Source: Endocalyx cinctus (Eukaryota > Ascomycota > Sordariomycetes > Amphisphaeriales > Apiosporaceae). Taken from it: a stretch of 64,000 bases of DNA. Both the position numbers and the translations under genes were made by a program. The stretch covers positions 1,612,001 to 1,676,000 of the forward strand of contig BCKC01000002.1 in NCBI GenBank assembly GCA_001600455.1, in the 5' to 3' direction. The notes below the pieces were generated by a model that was not told the DNA's origin, searched no databases, and was given only the letters and a program-made list of their open reading frames with translations. Below are positions 13,444 through 26,240 of the stretch, one piece after another; the first letter of the stretch is position 1; every line of letters starts with the position of its first letter.

Positions 13444-16400
13444 CTAGGTATCATCAATCTCAGGGACGCCAGCGTCTCCCGTAGTCTCATCTTCGACATC
13501 GCCACCCTCAAATCGTCTCCCTTCGTTCATGGTGGCCAAGGCACGAGCGAACCTCGCATCTGGACGTGAGCCAGCGTACATGAGGGGTGTAAGGAGTACC
13601 GGGGGTATCCCTGAATCCTGAGCGACACATATAGCTTTCAAAAAGGCAAGTTGGTAGCCAGTAAGATGCCATGGTAGACCGGGAGATCTTTTGTAATACA
13701 TTTTGAACAGGAAAGATGCTTTTAGCAAATCCCAGGTCGAGAGACCCGCACCGAGATGGGTTTCTTCCATGAGAATCCGCGCCACTTTAGAACTGTTGAT
13801 TTTATTCGTTGGGACGATGGCTTGCCACTTGTCGTGCATATTGGTCATCTTTTCGTTCCAATCGTTGCGTGATGAATTCCATTCTCTTGCTAGGGTATCA
13901 ATGTCCTTTTTTAGTTCTTCGAAAATAGTTTCCCATGTCGATTTCTTAAACTTTCCTTCTTCTTCGGCCTGCTTTCGCTCTTGAAATGATCGTTGAAGCT
14001 TCTCATAGTGCTTGTAATACTTGACAAGATCCTCGTCGAAGTGTTCGGCTCGGCCCAGATATTCTTCCAGACTTCTCAGCTCCATTTCCACCGTAGGTTT
14101 CCCTACGGCAAACTTAACATAATCGATGATATGAGTTGGCTGATTCCCGAAACTCCAGGAATCTTTCTTGTATTCTGGGACTAAAGGTTCCAATTTCTTT
14201 GCTGCTCGTTTCTGGTCTTTTTGTTGTCCATTTAAATGTTTTCGCAAACGAGCCCAGTCTTGTTCCGTGAAGACGATTCCTTGCTTAGAGCGATCCACCA
14301 AGTGACTTATTAGGGTGCTCATAAAAATCGCAGGTTCGTCTCGTACAGAGTTTCTTGAATAGCATAATTTTTCTTTGTAAATGGTACATACACCAAGGAG
14401 ACTCGATTGCATGTTGAAAAGAAATGCTCGGTCAAGGAACTCCGTGGTAATATCCTTATTACGTTTCTGGGTACGAGTAAGCTCTTCGTAGGTCATACGT
14501 TCCTTAGATAGGACCCCCTGCTTAAATAAATCAGGAACATCGGGCATGTCTGCGTTCTCAAAATTGTTGACTATCTTTGGCTCCCAGCATACCCAAGCAA
14601 TGTCGCCATCGTAATCACCACCGGAGAGTTTATCAGCAAGAGGAATGTCACCTTTTGTCGGGAAGATGATCACATCTTTTAGGGAGCCTAATTCGGGCTT
14701 AAACACGGCCCGAACCTTTTGAATATCGCTTGGGTAATGTGCTGGTGTGCGTGCCACAAGAACATCCATCCCGTGAAGGAAAGTCTCTGAAAATCCAGAC
14801 TGTTCGTCACAGAACTTCGACGAGAATCCTAGATGAATCTCATCTTCTTCAAGCACGCCCAAGAAGTCCACAACAATATAGGCGTATGTAGATAGCCCAA
14901 CCTTAACATTCAGTCGTGTCTGAAGCTCTTCACATTTCTGTTTTCTCAAGTCCCAAGCAATCTTGCGCAAGAATTCGAGTTTGGTAGGATCAAAGCCCGC
15001 TGATAAAAGTAACTCCATCTGGTCTTCTCGACTCAGAGGCAGACCAGCGATCCAGGGGACATGCCCAGACCTGACTCTATCCTGTATCCGACTAGATCTC
15101 GAGTTTTCGTAAGCCCACAACCTAAATTGACTGGCATCCTGCATCGCAGCCTTTTGGGATTCGATCTCTTGTAGAAGACTGTTCTTCATGAAATCGCCAA
15201 CGGCCACCTTCATTTGCAACGTATCTACGGCTCTGTCTTCGAGAATTGGCAATAGCTGCAAGTTCAGGTTGGCGGATTTCAGTTCTCGTACTTCGCTACG
15301 AACTTCGAATGTTCGGTGGTCCTCTTCCTCATAGTCACATCTCCATTTTCGTTGAGACGGAAATGTTTCAATCCAAACCTCATCGCTCAGGTCAGTTGTG
15401 TCTCTAATCCAAAAGCCTTTGGCACTGCCAAAGCGGCCTTGATAGCCGGCAGGAACATCTGGTAGTCTCATAGAGTCACGTATCCGGCGAGCTAGACCTA
15501 ACGACATGCGGGCAATACCGTCGTTCATGACCATAGCGTCGTCCATAACCTTACCGTCGTCCATAACCTTGACTTTTGGGGAAAGTATATCTTCTGTGCG
15601 ATGCCGAATTTGGTGAGGTTCGAGGACCACAGTTGGGTGCGTACGGCTTAAGCCTAAAGATATCAAGTTATTCAAAGAAAACTGATGCAAATATATCGCG
15701 TTAATTACCTAGAGTGATGCGTGAAAATAATTTTAGGATGGGTTGGTCTTGATTGTTAGAGGTTTGTAAGAGCCAGTTGACTAAAGATCCTCGGCTCATC
15801 CGGGTATGTTCGTTATAGGCTTCTCCTTTGGCAGACCAAGCAGCCCCGACGTTTGGAGGATGGAAATCGTCTCCGTCTTCAGCAAACAAATAAATTCTTT
15901 CCTGGGGAATGGTCTTGGATTCTGGCACAAGGGCGTCTTTCTGACTGATTTTCTTCGCTAAAGCAGGCTTGACCGAGAAAGCTAACCACGTACGATCGAG
16001 GAATCTATGCGACTCACAGACGAGCCAATTATGCACACATTCTAGGACGGAGTTTCCAAGCTTTTGCATGTCGCTCGAAGACAATGACGGCATGACGACT
16101 TCGAGAAATCGATCGGACCCGAACCGGCGATTAAGTCTATGGGGCAGGTCAAATCTGAGAGGCTGCAAGCTCAGATTGAATAACGGTCCGGTCTTTGAAG
16201 TATTCAAAGTTAACGACGCAGTCAGTACTATCACTTGATCCACAGATTGAAAATTCTTTTCCAAGCACGAAACCCACGCTTCCGGTCGAGACTTTTCGGG
16301 AAATACTGAATTCTTAAAGATGGCTAGGCTGCGAAGCCTGTTCCAAAAGTGAGTTTGATCTCTCATAGTAGCGTCGTATTCGACGTGAATATCTTCCAAT

Positions 16401-17872
16401 TTGACTCGGCAATGAAGCGCTACTCGTAGAAGTTCCCAGCGGATAGCTAACGGAGCGTCATCGAAATGGGCTGGAAGAGAAGCTATTCAAACTTAGTAAC
16501 AAATCTGGAACGACGACAGATGACTATACTTACGCCAGACTCCTTCAAGCCGCCTCTCGGTTTCATTAACGACTTTGGCATGTTCCAGCCGTTCATATAA
16601 CTCTGAAGGTGAATGAGTTGCTGTCGGGACATGGTCTTGGGTGGTCGCGAGATTTGTTTCTGGTGGAGTGCTAAACTCAGAATTTGAATCGGTTGGTGAA
16701 CCTGGAGCCGAATTAAGCAGGTTCTCCACATTCTGTTGGCGACTACTCTGTAGGTAGCTATTGAAAGAAATATTAAGCGCACGTTCAGTACTGGAGGACG
16801 GTGCCAGAGAGTCCGTATCAGACCCCTTAAATGGCAACCTCAACTTATTCTGCGAGCTTGCTTCTACTGTAACTTGAGTCTCTTGGGTGACCGGGAGTGG
16901 CTCATCTCCAGGGTTATAGGAGAAGACATTGGAGACGATTGTTGATCTGCTTGTATTAGCAGAAGTTGCTACTCCATAGAAACTATTTTTTGGATGCAGC
17001 GCTGTTGATTCGCGGAAGGGGGTGCTAGAGCGTGTTGCTCCGCGATCAAGCCCGGAGAGTACACTCAGTGCTCCTGTCCCTTCAGAAATACTTTTGGATC
17101 TTTTAGAGGAATTGATGTCGCCTTCCCATTCATCTGAGTGGCGTTTGGATTGTCGGCCGATAGAAGGGGATGGAGGGTCTTCAGCAGGGAGAGGTTGGTT
17201 CGAAATTTGAGGAGGCAAAGGATATTGAGTCTGCACAGAATGATGCAAGGGTTTTCCAGGTCTATGGGTATTGAGGATCTCTTCAAGAAGGTCTAACAGC
17301 TGACTTCGTTCAGGCTCACTCGTAGCTCGCGGTAGATAGGTTGAAGAAGGGATAACGTCGGGCTCGCCTAGTGGTTTATTTACCCATTTACTGTGGATTT
17401 TACGAACACCCTGGTTGAATTTTTCTTCGATCAAAGAATGGTTTTTTAAATAATAATGAAAACCAAGACGATCGTAAAACCTTAATTCGTGGTAATATGG
17501 CAGAGCTTTTCTTTCCTGGGGAGTTAACCTAGGATCTGGTGCCTGCAGATTCAAGTTATACAGATTGGAGAACTTGAAAAACCATAGTTCAAAATCATCA
17601 GATTCTGATGGCTTCTGCGGCGTTAACGGTACACCAAGAACAGACTCGGCTCTCGATACCAGGTCCGTGGGAGGCATAGCTAACAAGGTGTGTAGCCTAT
17701 GCCCCCACAGAGCTAGAGTTTCGGTAGAACCTAAGCACGAACTCAATTCATCCAACGTCTTGTACTGTATCCTGGAATCCTTTTTTTTTTTTTTTTTTTT
17801 AGGTGAGTTCACGTTTACCACTAATCAAGGCTAATAGAGCACATCCCAGAAGCTGGGGTAAGGAGTTGACAT
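13444..17872 (-). CDS. Eukaryotic RNA-dependent RNA polymerase (QDE-1-like)
   Basis: Cellular RNA-dependent RNA polymerase of the QDE-1/SAD-1/RRP type, which makes double-stranded RNA for RNA silencing (family role). Supported exons are 17779-16534, 16470-15709 and 15653-13444; introns of 63 and 55 bases join them in frame. The catalytic loop DYDGD is at about residue 1026 (codons near 14602-14616), inside LSGGDYDGDIAW. Upstream is the conserved GRFGSAKGFW segment. Total length near 1415 residues resembles QDE-1, and the active-site position is similar. The 5' end is uncertain: a first exon 17872-17843 (MSTPYPSFWD) fits in phase 0 through a 63-base intron, but the donor (GTGCTC) is weak and the acceptor follows twenty A. 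The N-terminal third is low in known domains. No Dicer or Argonaute gene lies nearby. Confidence 0.93.
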
Positions 17873-19537
17873 GCCACCGTACTGTTAATACCTAAGAGAG
17901 ACTAATTGCGGGATCAATTGGATGATAAGCTCGGAACAGCTACAAACGGATCGAACCACTTGACCAAATGAGATAAGATGTAGGTGCCAGTTTTAGAGAT
18001 GACTGAAAAGGGTAAAAAGCGTACAAGTAAAAAATATTTAATTGGTCAGTAAATTATAGTAAGAACGTGAGGCACGGACTGAATAGCGACGAATGATGTT
18101 ATTATGGTTGAGTTAAGTTGGTAATTGTGCATAACACAATATTGTCAAGATAAGATCTTTAGACAAAAGCGAGAAGCTTAGCAGGCGCTGGCAGGGAGGG
18201 GTAGATCAGAGGTGTGGAGGGGGGGGGGGACGCGATGTGGTGGAGAGACAAATGCAATACATTACTGTGTACGGTACAGTACAGTACAGTACAGTAGCTG
18301 AGTAGGTGGTCACTTTCAGATATACAGTATTGTATTGTTTAATTTATACGGTCTTGAGAGCTTTTATACAGTGTTAGAATATTCAATATACTCACTATAT
18401 CAATATTCTTTCTGGATCTTGATTGGTTAAAAGACGCTATTGGTATTTCAGTAGATGCACACAGTACGCGTACTACTTTTCAGCTAACGGAAATACTTTA
18501 GTACTTTGTCATGTCAACCGAGAAGGTTACGAATACAATTTGAAGTACTCCAAGGGCTATAAGATTTTATTATAAAAAGAGTATTGATCTGATAGCTTTG
18601 GTAAATGATTTCATAAGTTGTATTCTTATTTTTTTTTTATCTTCCTTCTTTTATTACATCAGGAGTGGCGCAGAAAAAAAAGTGTTTCAATGTACTATCC
18701 ATGGATGGATGTATATAACCGTTAAGTAGGTCCTAGGTTAGACTATATCGGTCTTCGGTATCACGGTATCTTCGGAGTCTCACAGCATTTCTGAATATAA
18801 TGAATACATGGGTATGGTTGGTGCATACGTTTTATTCTTATTCCCTGATCTGATCTGATACCTGTACATACCGTAGTAATGATATCAGTGTACACAGTAA
18901 AAGAAATATGAAGTCAAACTGAGTATGGAGTAAAAGAGGTTGACGTCGAAGTCGATAGGTTAAAGCATACACGTACACTACACTAAACCGAGTATGACCT
19001 GGGCACTTTTATTGAAGCTGTTATCCATCCATCCACTATTTCTTTCCTTTGATTCTCTCCAGTTTTTCTTGGCTCATCCTATACCGGAACTGCATACTCT
19101 TGCAGTGCCTTATACATACATTCTTTTTAAGTACATACACGTACATAACTACAATAACATGATAAGTTAACTACTGTATATCCATATATTTATATATATA
19201 TTTATTTTTATGGAGAGATGGTAGTAAACCTTATTTACACGCAGTAATTCGGTCTTCGGCATTCCAAACCTCCAAGATTTCATACTGGGGACCAAAGTGT
19301 TTTTCCATACTGAAACCTTACAAACCACGGATTTTTCACCGTCAATCACCCTCTGTTGACTAATTACAGCCTATTATCTTCGAGAAAGGATCCGAGGACC
19401 CTCTCGACCGGCATAGCCAAGCTTATCTACCTAGGTATTCCAGGTGAAGCCGTCAACTATCAATTTCCGCCACCAAAACTACGGCGCGGGGTTGTCTCGC
19501 AAAGTCTTGACAGACTTACACTATACCCATAATCCCA
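17873..19537. other. Divergent intergenic region, no gene seen
   Basis: This is the 5' flank of the RNA polymerase gene (-) and of the Zn2Cys6 regulator (+). It contains an 11-G run at 18219-18229 and about four tandem ACAGT units at 18275-18296. It is rich in TA steps. No open frame of note. Confidence 0.5.
18275..18296. repeat. Short ACAGT tandem repeat
   Basis: About four consecutive copies of the pentamer ACAGT in non-coding DNA between two divergent genes. Confidence 0.8.
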
Positions 19538-22464
19538 ATGTCTGGGCAACAAGACATCAGTCAGGTCCCTATTCAAGATCTGACCCCCGAACAAGCTAGT
19601 CATATTATACATTCTCATCGCAAAGTACGATATGGTACGTGAGAAACTCAAGAAAATAATATGCAAAATGCCTGCATACCATTCTTACAAAAAAACCATT
19701 TCAATTTATTTCTTGTCTATTTTCTGTGTTTGCACGTGTAGGACCAAAAAAAAAAGAGCTACAGGGGGATGTTATTGTGGGACTACCCGTGAGGGCTTCG
19801 ATTGCTTTAAGCTTATTGAATTGATCCTGTTCCAATTAAAACCAAAAAAGGCCTACTTCTTTTCCTTTTACTTCATGAAATTCATCTGCTTACCTTTATT
19901 GACTGTTCAGGCACCGCTTGCTGGCCATGTCGACAAAGGAAGGTAAAATGCACTAACGACCTTCCGTGTGAGAATTGTGTCAAGAGGGAGCATCCGCAGC
20001 TATGTTCTTACAAGCCCAACCGTTCGAGTGCCGCGAAACAGAATTCCATCTCGACCGGGAGTAATCAGGGGAAGAAGCGAGCCCATTCCCCGGACGGTAC
20101 AGGTACAAATAATGAAATCGAAAGTGATCCACAACCTGAGAGTTGGCAACGAGCCATTGGTATGCCTACACTTGTCCTTTGCCGTCTTTTCTATCTCTTT
20201 GATTGTAGTTGTTGGTTAATTCCTTTTAGAAGACTCCGAGTCGACCGAACTTTCTCGGTTTGTCGGTCAGAACAGCATTCCAGCCCTGCTGAGAGACCAG
20301 CCCTCCCCGATAGAAACTAAAGATGGCGTTGACATTCGCCGCGATATGCGTCCAATATTGGGGCTCGATACCTCTGCCCCTTTTCCTCTCATGTCTTCGA
20401 AACACATGGATAGATTGACTAGAGATATTTTTGCCGAGCTCCCTTCAGATAGAGAAGTAATGATGTGAGTATTCGATTCCCCGAGCAGTGCAATCATAAA
20501 GAACTTCGTCAACTCACGAAGACGTATTCTAGACTTTTCACGGCCTACAAAGAGATAACCCATCCTTTCTGGGGATTTGTTATCGATATCGATGATCTCG
20601 AATCGCGTATTATGATATACCTCGAAGAGAGAGCTAGGAATGCTAAGGATCTCAGCAAATCAAGTCGCCCCGTTTCCCCATCATGGCTGGCTATTCTCTT
20701 CTCCGTGATGGCTGTGGGATCTCAATACCGCGATTCTCCTTATCATTTGAGGACACAAGATTCTCAAAAATATATACAGGTTTCTTTTCATTTCCTTAGG
20801 CTAGGAAACTTCTTGCTTCGGTGGGTTATGAATTGGACGATAATTACACCCCGTCTACTACGTGAAATTCTAATGCCTTCTGCTCTAGGCCCAATCTTGA
20901 TTCGATACAAGCTCTCCTTCTCACCAGTTTCTGTCTTCTTAATGACATGAAAGCTGAGGCTTCCTGGGCCTTGCTTGGTATGACGTGTAGATTAGCACAG
21001 TCACTTGGTCTTCACCGTACAGTTATCGAAGAGCCTGGCTCAACGGAGACATCAAAATCTTTCGTACGACGCAAGTTATGGTAGGTCTGCTGATGCCCTA
21101 CTGATTCGGCTTTCAAAGACTAACAGACGATAATAGGTGGTCCTGTCAATGGCACGATACACTTACCTCTCTATCTTTTGACCGGTACAAAACCTTTCTG
21201 ATTCTTATCACTGGCGTCTAATCGTTCCTAACATTTTCCCAGCCCGAACATGACGAACATACAATGTTGTCCGATTCCTCTCTCGCCAAATTCCTCCGCA
21301 GAAGGTTTATCCTACCTCGAAGCAATGTATCATCTTTGTGAAATCATCTCCCAAAGACTTAACCCAGATGCAACCGCAGACTGCACGTACGAAAGGATAT
21401 TAGACAATTGCCAAGTAATCGAGTCTTTGAGAGACAAGGTTTATCCACAAATTCGGAGTAAAGAAGCGTGCAAGAGCGTAGTGGACAAGCTACAGCACTA
21501 TGCTATACGCTTGCATACTGCATTCGTGGTTTCGGTGTGCTGTCGTCCCGCTCTCCGACGAGACTGCAAGTTGGCACCGTCCGAAAAGCAAGCCCTGTCC
21601 GACAAGTGCAAATTAAACTTAACCGAAACAGTTCGAATGTTTCTTTCGATGCATCAGCTATCTTTCATCCCAACACGTAGCTGGGCTTTTACGTACCACG
21701 GACTGTCTTCCGCCGTCCTCCTCGGCATCCTAGGCGAAACTAAACTAGATCCCGAAGTTCGCCAACTTCAGGGAGATTTGATCTCGGCGCTGTCAGCGGC
21801 AGCGGCCAAAGAAAAGACAGATCCTTCTCCAGAGCATATTCGAAAAATCGACAGGGATATAGAACTCTCGGGACCGCTCTCGCGAGCACTGACCGCACTG
21901 AAAAATATCTACGATTACGGTTCGCTACATGGCGTTGCAGGAATGAAAAGCGAGAGCCAATCTGGCACTTTGACGCCTATTGGTGCCACTCTTAACCCAA
22001 ATATGTCAAATGCACAATTCAACACTCCATACCGCATAACCCCTGGTTATGATAGGCATCAAGATGCCGCTCTAGCCATGGCTGAGTTACAAAACGGCAC
22101 AAGTCTCCCGTCAGACTTCACAGTGTAAGTTCAACAGTCGGGTTTCATTCCCACACGGAGATTTCTAATACTCATTATTTGGCAGGACAATGCCTTTCTC
22201 GACGTCTATGCAGGCACAGCCTATAGGCGTAACAGATCAAGTTCAAATCGACCCGACACTTGCGCCAATGGAGCTCTACGAGTCTATTTTCTGGGGTAAG
22301 TGTGGGAGAAGAACAATGCCCACTGTCTTTCAATCGAAAATGACTTAAGTTACTAATGATGTCTAACAGACAACCCAGACCCTTTCTACACGAGCGCCGA
22401 GATGAGTTTCGACTTCCTCCCGCAAGCCCCTCCCGGTCAATCTCAGCAGCAATTCTACTTTTAG
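19538..22464 (+). CDS. Zn2Cys6 (C6) fungal transcription factor
   Basis: Fungus-specific transcription factor with an N-terminal zinc binuclear cluster and a middle-homology regulatory domain; it would bind DNA in the nucleus. My nine-exon model is 19538-19634, 19911-20159, 20230-20464, 20533-20820, 20889-21080, 21137-21184, 21243-22124, 22186-22295 and 22370-22464, giving 731 residues with all phases consistent. The cluster has Cys36, 39, 46, 52, 55 and 64 (CX2CX6CX5CX2CX8C), preceded by RYGTACWPC. The middle region carries WALLGMTCRLAQSLGLHR and RRKLWWSCQWHD, typical of the fungal_trans domain. The first intron (276 bases) falls just before the cluster. The C-terminus is P/Q/S/F-rich and may be an activation region. 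It is convergent with the MFS gene, so it may regulate that locus, but the target is unknown. Confidence 0.9.
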
Positions 22465-23067
22465 GAAACGAACAAAACCAACAAACTCGACCTCGGATGC
22501 TGGCGTTTTTTTCTGGTGATTTACGTCATGGGGTTTATGATCATGACTGTACGTATAGGGTTTCTGGAAGGGAAAGGGGCTGGGGCGAAAAAAGAAGAAG
22601 AAAAATACAAAAAAAGAAACATTCATATTCGGATTAAGCTAGAAAATAGGGGAGCCGGGGGGTTATACCACATTCATGATAACGAATCAATTTGCTTGTG
22701 CTTTGTGGAGGTATAATACCCCTTTAACAACCAGTGTCGTATTGAAGCTACAGTTGTAATATACTTAGTAAATGACCAATTCAAGGCATATAGGGTACTT
22801 CTAGGTACCTAGAGCATGTTATGTCGAACCACTTATAATACCTAATGACGCTCACAATCATGCAAGTAATATATGCGGAGGTTGACAAATAGTTGAGCAC
22901 TCCCAAAGAGTTCCGTACATACACACACACACAGGCACACACACGCATACAGTATAGTAGTCCCAATCATAACGGTAGGTGCCACTGTATTATTTAAACT
23001 TGATATTTGTTGGATTACGCTATGTGGCTGGAAAAAATAAAGTCGCGACGGAATACCGCAGTAAAGC
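22465..23067. other. Convergent 3' intergenic region
   Basis: 3' flanks of the Zn2Cys6 gene (+) and MFS gene (-). It contains a short CA-rich repeat (about 22920-22946). No gene was seen. Confidence 0.5.
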
Positions 23068-24092
23068 TTAAACCTCGGCATCCAACTTATCGCCCTTGCT
23101 CACCTCTTCCTCCGTGACGACCTCCTCCGCCGCCGGCACCTCGCGTACCTTCTCACGTCTCCTCAACGTATACGAAAGGATACCCGTCCAGATAGCCAAG
23201 AATACCGAAACGGCGATCATGGCGTACATACCGTGCTATGAAAGGAGAAGAACGTCAACAGTTAGCATTTGAAGCAGATAAGATAAGAAAAGGTAGCGAG
23301 AAACGAACCGTAAACCAAGGCGCCGTGGAAGCGCCGTAGAACAGGATGGACCACCACGCGTTGACGACGTTGCTGCCCAAGTTCATGCCGGCGAGCACGA
23401 TGGCGCGGAACATGTGCTCCTCGTAGCGCAGGGCGTCGTTCGCCCAGGCGAAGAAGGTAGCCTGGCAGGCGTAGACGACGCCGGCCCAGTAGTACGAGCC
23501 GAAAACCCTCGCGGTCGAGGCCGGGCTGGTAGGGTCGTTAGCGGCCGAGAGGATGAGGGCCGAGGTGACGACGCCCGTGATACCAATAAAGTAGCCGATG
23601 AGGTACCTCTTCCCGCCGAGGAAGTCGGTCAACGTAGCCCAGAACAAGGTCGAGACGATGCCGACGGCGGGCACGACGGTCGGCAGGTTGTTCAGCTGCG
23701 CGACGCTGTAGTCGATCGACGGGTGGCTCTTCATGTACAGCGCCAGCAGAGAGTTCGTGCTGAACGACTCGGTCTCGCCCGCGATGATCCATAGGATCAC
23801 GAACCCCCAGAAGTACCACGACGTGAAGACGCGTCGGAAGAACCGCCACGTCATGGGCGACTTGTGCTCAGGGTCCTCGACTAGAGGCACGCGCTCCCGC
23901 GCGAGCGCTTTCTCGGACTCAGATAAGTAAAACGCAGTCGTCGTCGCAGGGGTATCCGGGAAGAAGAAGAACCCGTACAAAGCCACGGGCAACGTAACGA
24001 GACCGTCGATTCTAAAAAAANAAAAAAAAAAAAAAGGTAAGAAATTAGATCGTCGGGACGAAACGTAAAAAGATTTACGTAAAAGGGACCAC

Positions 24093-24126
<34 letters not shown>

Positions 24127-24806
24127 GTAACAGCGAAGCTAAAACTACTCACATAAACAGCCATCGCCAACCGCTCAGGCCGCTCTTGCCATCCAGGGAG
24201 GAGTGAATGCCGGTCTGGATGTAACCGCCGATCATGGTGCCGGCGAGGCCGGAGGCGGTGAAGATGCCGGCGCGCTTGCCGAGCTCGCGCTCGGTGTACC
24301 ACGAGCCCAGGACGTAGTGGGTGCCGACGAAGCTGGTGGCCTCGAAGATGCCGAGGAAGAAGCGGATCGCCATGATGCCCTGAGGGTTGTGGACCGAGGC
24401 CGTCACCATCGTGAGCCCGGACCAGATGGTCATGCAGGCCGGGAAGAAGACGCGCGGCTTCACGTAGTACAGCGACAGGTTCGCCGGAAACTGCCCCAGA
24501 ACGTAGCCGACGGTGAAGAGACTGTTGATCACGTTGTACTGGTTGCCGACGAAGCCTAGCTCCTCCTTCATGCCGGAGACGTAGGCATTGCTTAGGTTGG
24601 AACGGTCCAACTGTATTATGGTGATTCAAATTTCATGATTAGCTTTGCGATTATCTTTTCGAATATTAGTAATAACGTACGTAGTTCGCGAAGTACATCA
24701 AACAACAGAAGGTTAAGATGAAAAAGTCGATCTTCTGTACTAGAACCCGCTCACCGGGCTTGTACTCGACATGTAAGTAGTTCTGGATTCTCGATTTGAA
24801 CGTCAT
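23068..24806 (-). CDS. MFS transporter, anion:cation symporter family (FEN2/Liz1-like)
   Basis: Plasma-membrane solute:H+ symporter of the ACS branch of the major facilitator superfamily, close in style to the pantothenate transporters FEN2 and Liz1. Exons are 24806-24681, 24610-24153, 24011-23309 and 23235-23068, all in frame (484 residues). The first helix and loop read YFANYLDRSNLSNAYVSGM, the ACS hallmark; WRWLFIIDGL and FFFFPDTP follow in the middle. About twelve membrane segments are expected; the tail is charged and cytosolic. The second intron holds (AAT)n at 24093-24126 and an ambiguous base at 24021. It is divergent from the amidase with a 1.4 kb common promoter, which suggests that the substrate could be an amide-containing acid, but substrate cannot be read from sequence. 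Confidence 0.92.
24093..24126. repeat. (AAT)n microsatellite in MFS intron
   Basis: Eleven or so AAT units inside the second intron of the MFS transporter gene, next to a long A run that includes one ambiguous base (24021). Confidence 0.9.
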
Positions 24807-26240
24807 TTTGGCGGTTGCTTGATAAAATCTTCGAGAATCATCCAACCGATCGATCAATGAATCAATCAATGGTTAAAAACTTTTCAAGTTTTGAATCACG
24901 ACCTAGGTTGACCGCGGGATATATACTACTCGGTAGAAAAACTATAGCTAAGCTAATAATAAAAGCCCCATCTTATAAATAATAATAAAGAAGTACTCCA
25001 AATTACAGCTTGCTTGGATATACGTATTTTATTTACCTTGCCTAGGCTGATAGATACTTAACTTAGGTTAGCTGTGTTGAATCCGACAAATATGGATCGA
25101 AGTCATTTGCTGGGGTTCGAGATAAGAAAATGTTATGTGCTGAAAGTAAAGCGGGGATCTTACAAGTAGTCCGAAGGTTGTACGACATGTTTGTGAGAAC
25201 TCCATATTTGCTTATATGTATTACAAGTAGAAACTGGGGAGAGTATCGATCCACTCCTTTGGGATTGTATTGTATTTAGTATTATGGAGTATACCCATGT
25301 ATATACCTATGTATGTATACTAGATATCGATATTGATTCCGACTTAACCTGAAGTTGATGATAAACAAATATCGGCAATCAACGGTATTTGGCCCTACAC
25401 GTATAACTATGCCTAACGTAAAGTATATTGACGTGATTTCATCATTATCGTACGTCTACGTCTACGTCTACTGTGTATGTCTCATGTCTTATATGTTATA
25501 TCTTATGTTTCATGTCTCTTATTTTAATAATAAAATCTAAGGAACTTCAAAAGCGGAAATGATACGATAATAGAAAAATTATATGATAACGATAAAAAAA
25601 ATAAAGATCGGGACTCCAGTAATTACCGGGAGCTATCAAGTTGAAAAGATAGCCAAGAGATCAGATATTTCCTCATCTAGATAGGGGCATCTTCGGCCAA
25701 CTTTCATCGTTACACCCGAAAGACGTTTTGAAAGTGAGTTCGTATACATATACTCTGTATAAATAAAAATAAAAGAGGATAATGACAGGTTTAAATGAGT
25801 AATAGAATTTAATCTAATATTTATTTTTCTTATTCACGGGATCCTACGAACTTGTTGCCATTACTGCGCCCCCCTCTCGTCTCCTCCTCTCCCACTTAGT
25901 TTAGCTTGATAAATTAAAAGCGCCGAAGTCAGGAGGGACTAAAACCCGGCCCCAACGTAGCGATCAGCTCCGAAGAATATCTTCACGATACATAAGTAGC
26001 ATCACAATACTTAGTATTACTATATTTACTTCGCAGCCTAATAAATCAATCCATATATCAGTTGGTTTCTGAGAAAAGTGTATAAATAAGGAAACAAGAA
26101 AACTGCACGGACTTCCGATAAAATCCAAGAGGAAGACAAAAAAAGTAGTCAAACTTTTATGAACTACTAGAGATAAGATAAACTAACATCCTTATCTATT
26201 AATTATTCTCTTTTTATTTTAGGACTCTTCGAAAGCCAAT
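24807..26240. promoter_or_regulatory. Shared divergent promoter, MFS transporter and amidase
   Basis: A 1.4 kb AT-rich region lies between the divergent start codons. It contains scattered GATA cores (for example 24821, 25568 and 25586) as well as the cluster listed separately at 26171-26197, and a TATAAATA-like box near 26091. No coding frame was seen. A shared promoter would let one regulator control both genes; that is inference. Confidence 0.5.
26171..26197 (+). promoter_or_regulatory. Cluster of three GATA-factor sites upstream of the amidase
   Basis: Two overlapping AGATAA sites (26171-26176 and 26176-26181) and one inverted site (26191-26197) lie 44-70 bases before the amidase ATG. 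All match HGATAR, the site bound by AreA/NIT2 nitrogen regulators. Fungal acetamidase genes are classic AreA targets, so nitrogen control is plausible. At this distance the sites could also lie in the 5' untranslated region. Confidence 0.6.

Noticed and set aside
17779..17821. Start of the RNA polymerase at a GTG with a poly-lysine N-terminus
   Set aside because: It is not an ATG, an in-frame stop lies just upstream, and the lysines come from an A20 run that fits better inside an intron.
20780..20908. Two ultra-short introns (20 and 27 bases) in the first Zn2Cys6 gene
   Set aside because: A single normal 68-base intron (20821-20888) gives an in-frame product whose sequence matches the family much better.
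23414..24559. Long open frames on the plus strand opposite the MFS gene
   Set aside because: They are shadows created by the high GC and regular third positions of the real exons; composition is Ala/Gly/Arg-rich with no domain.
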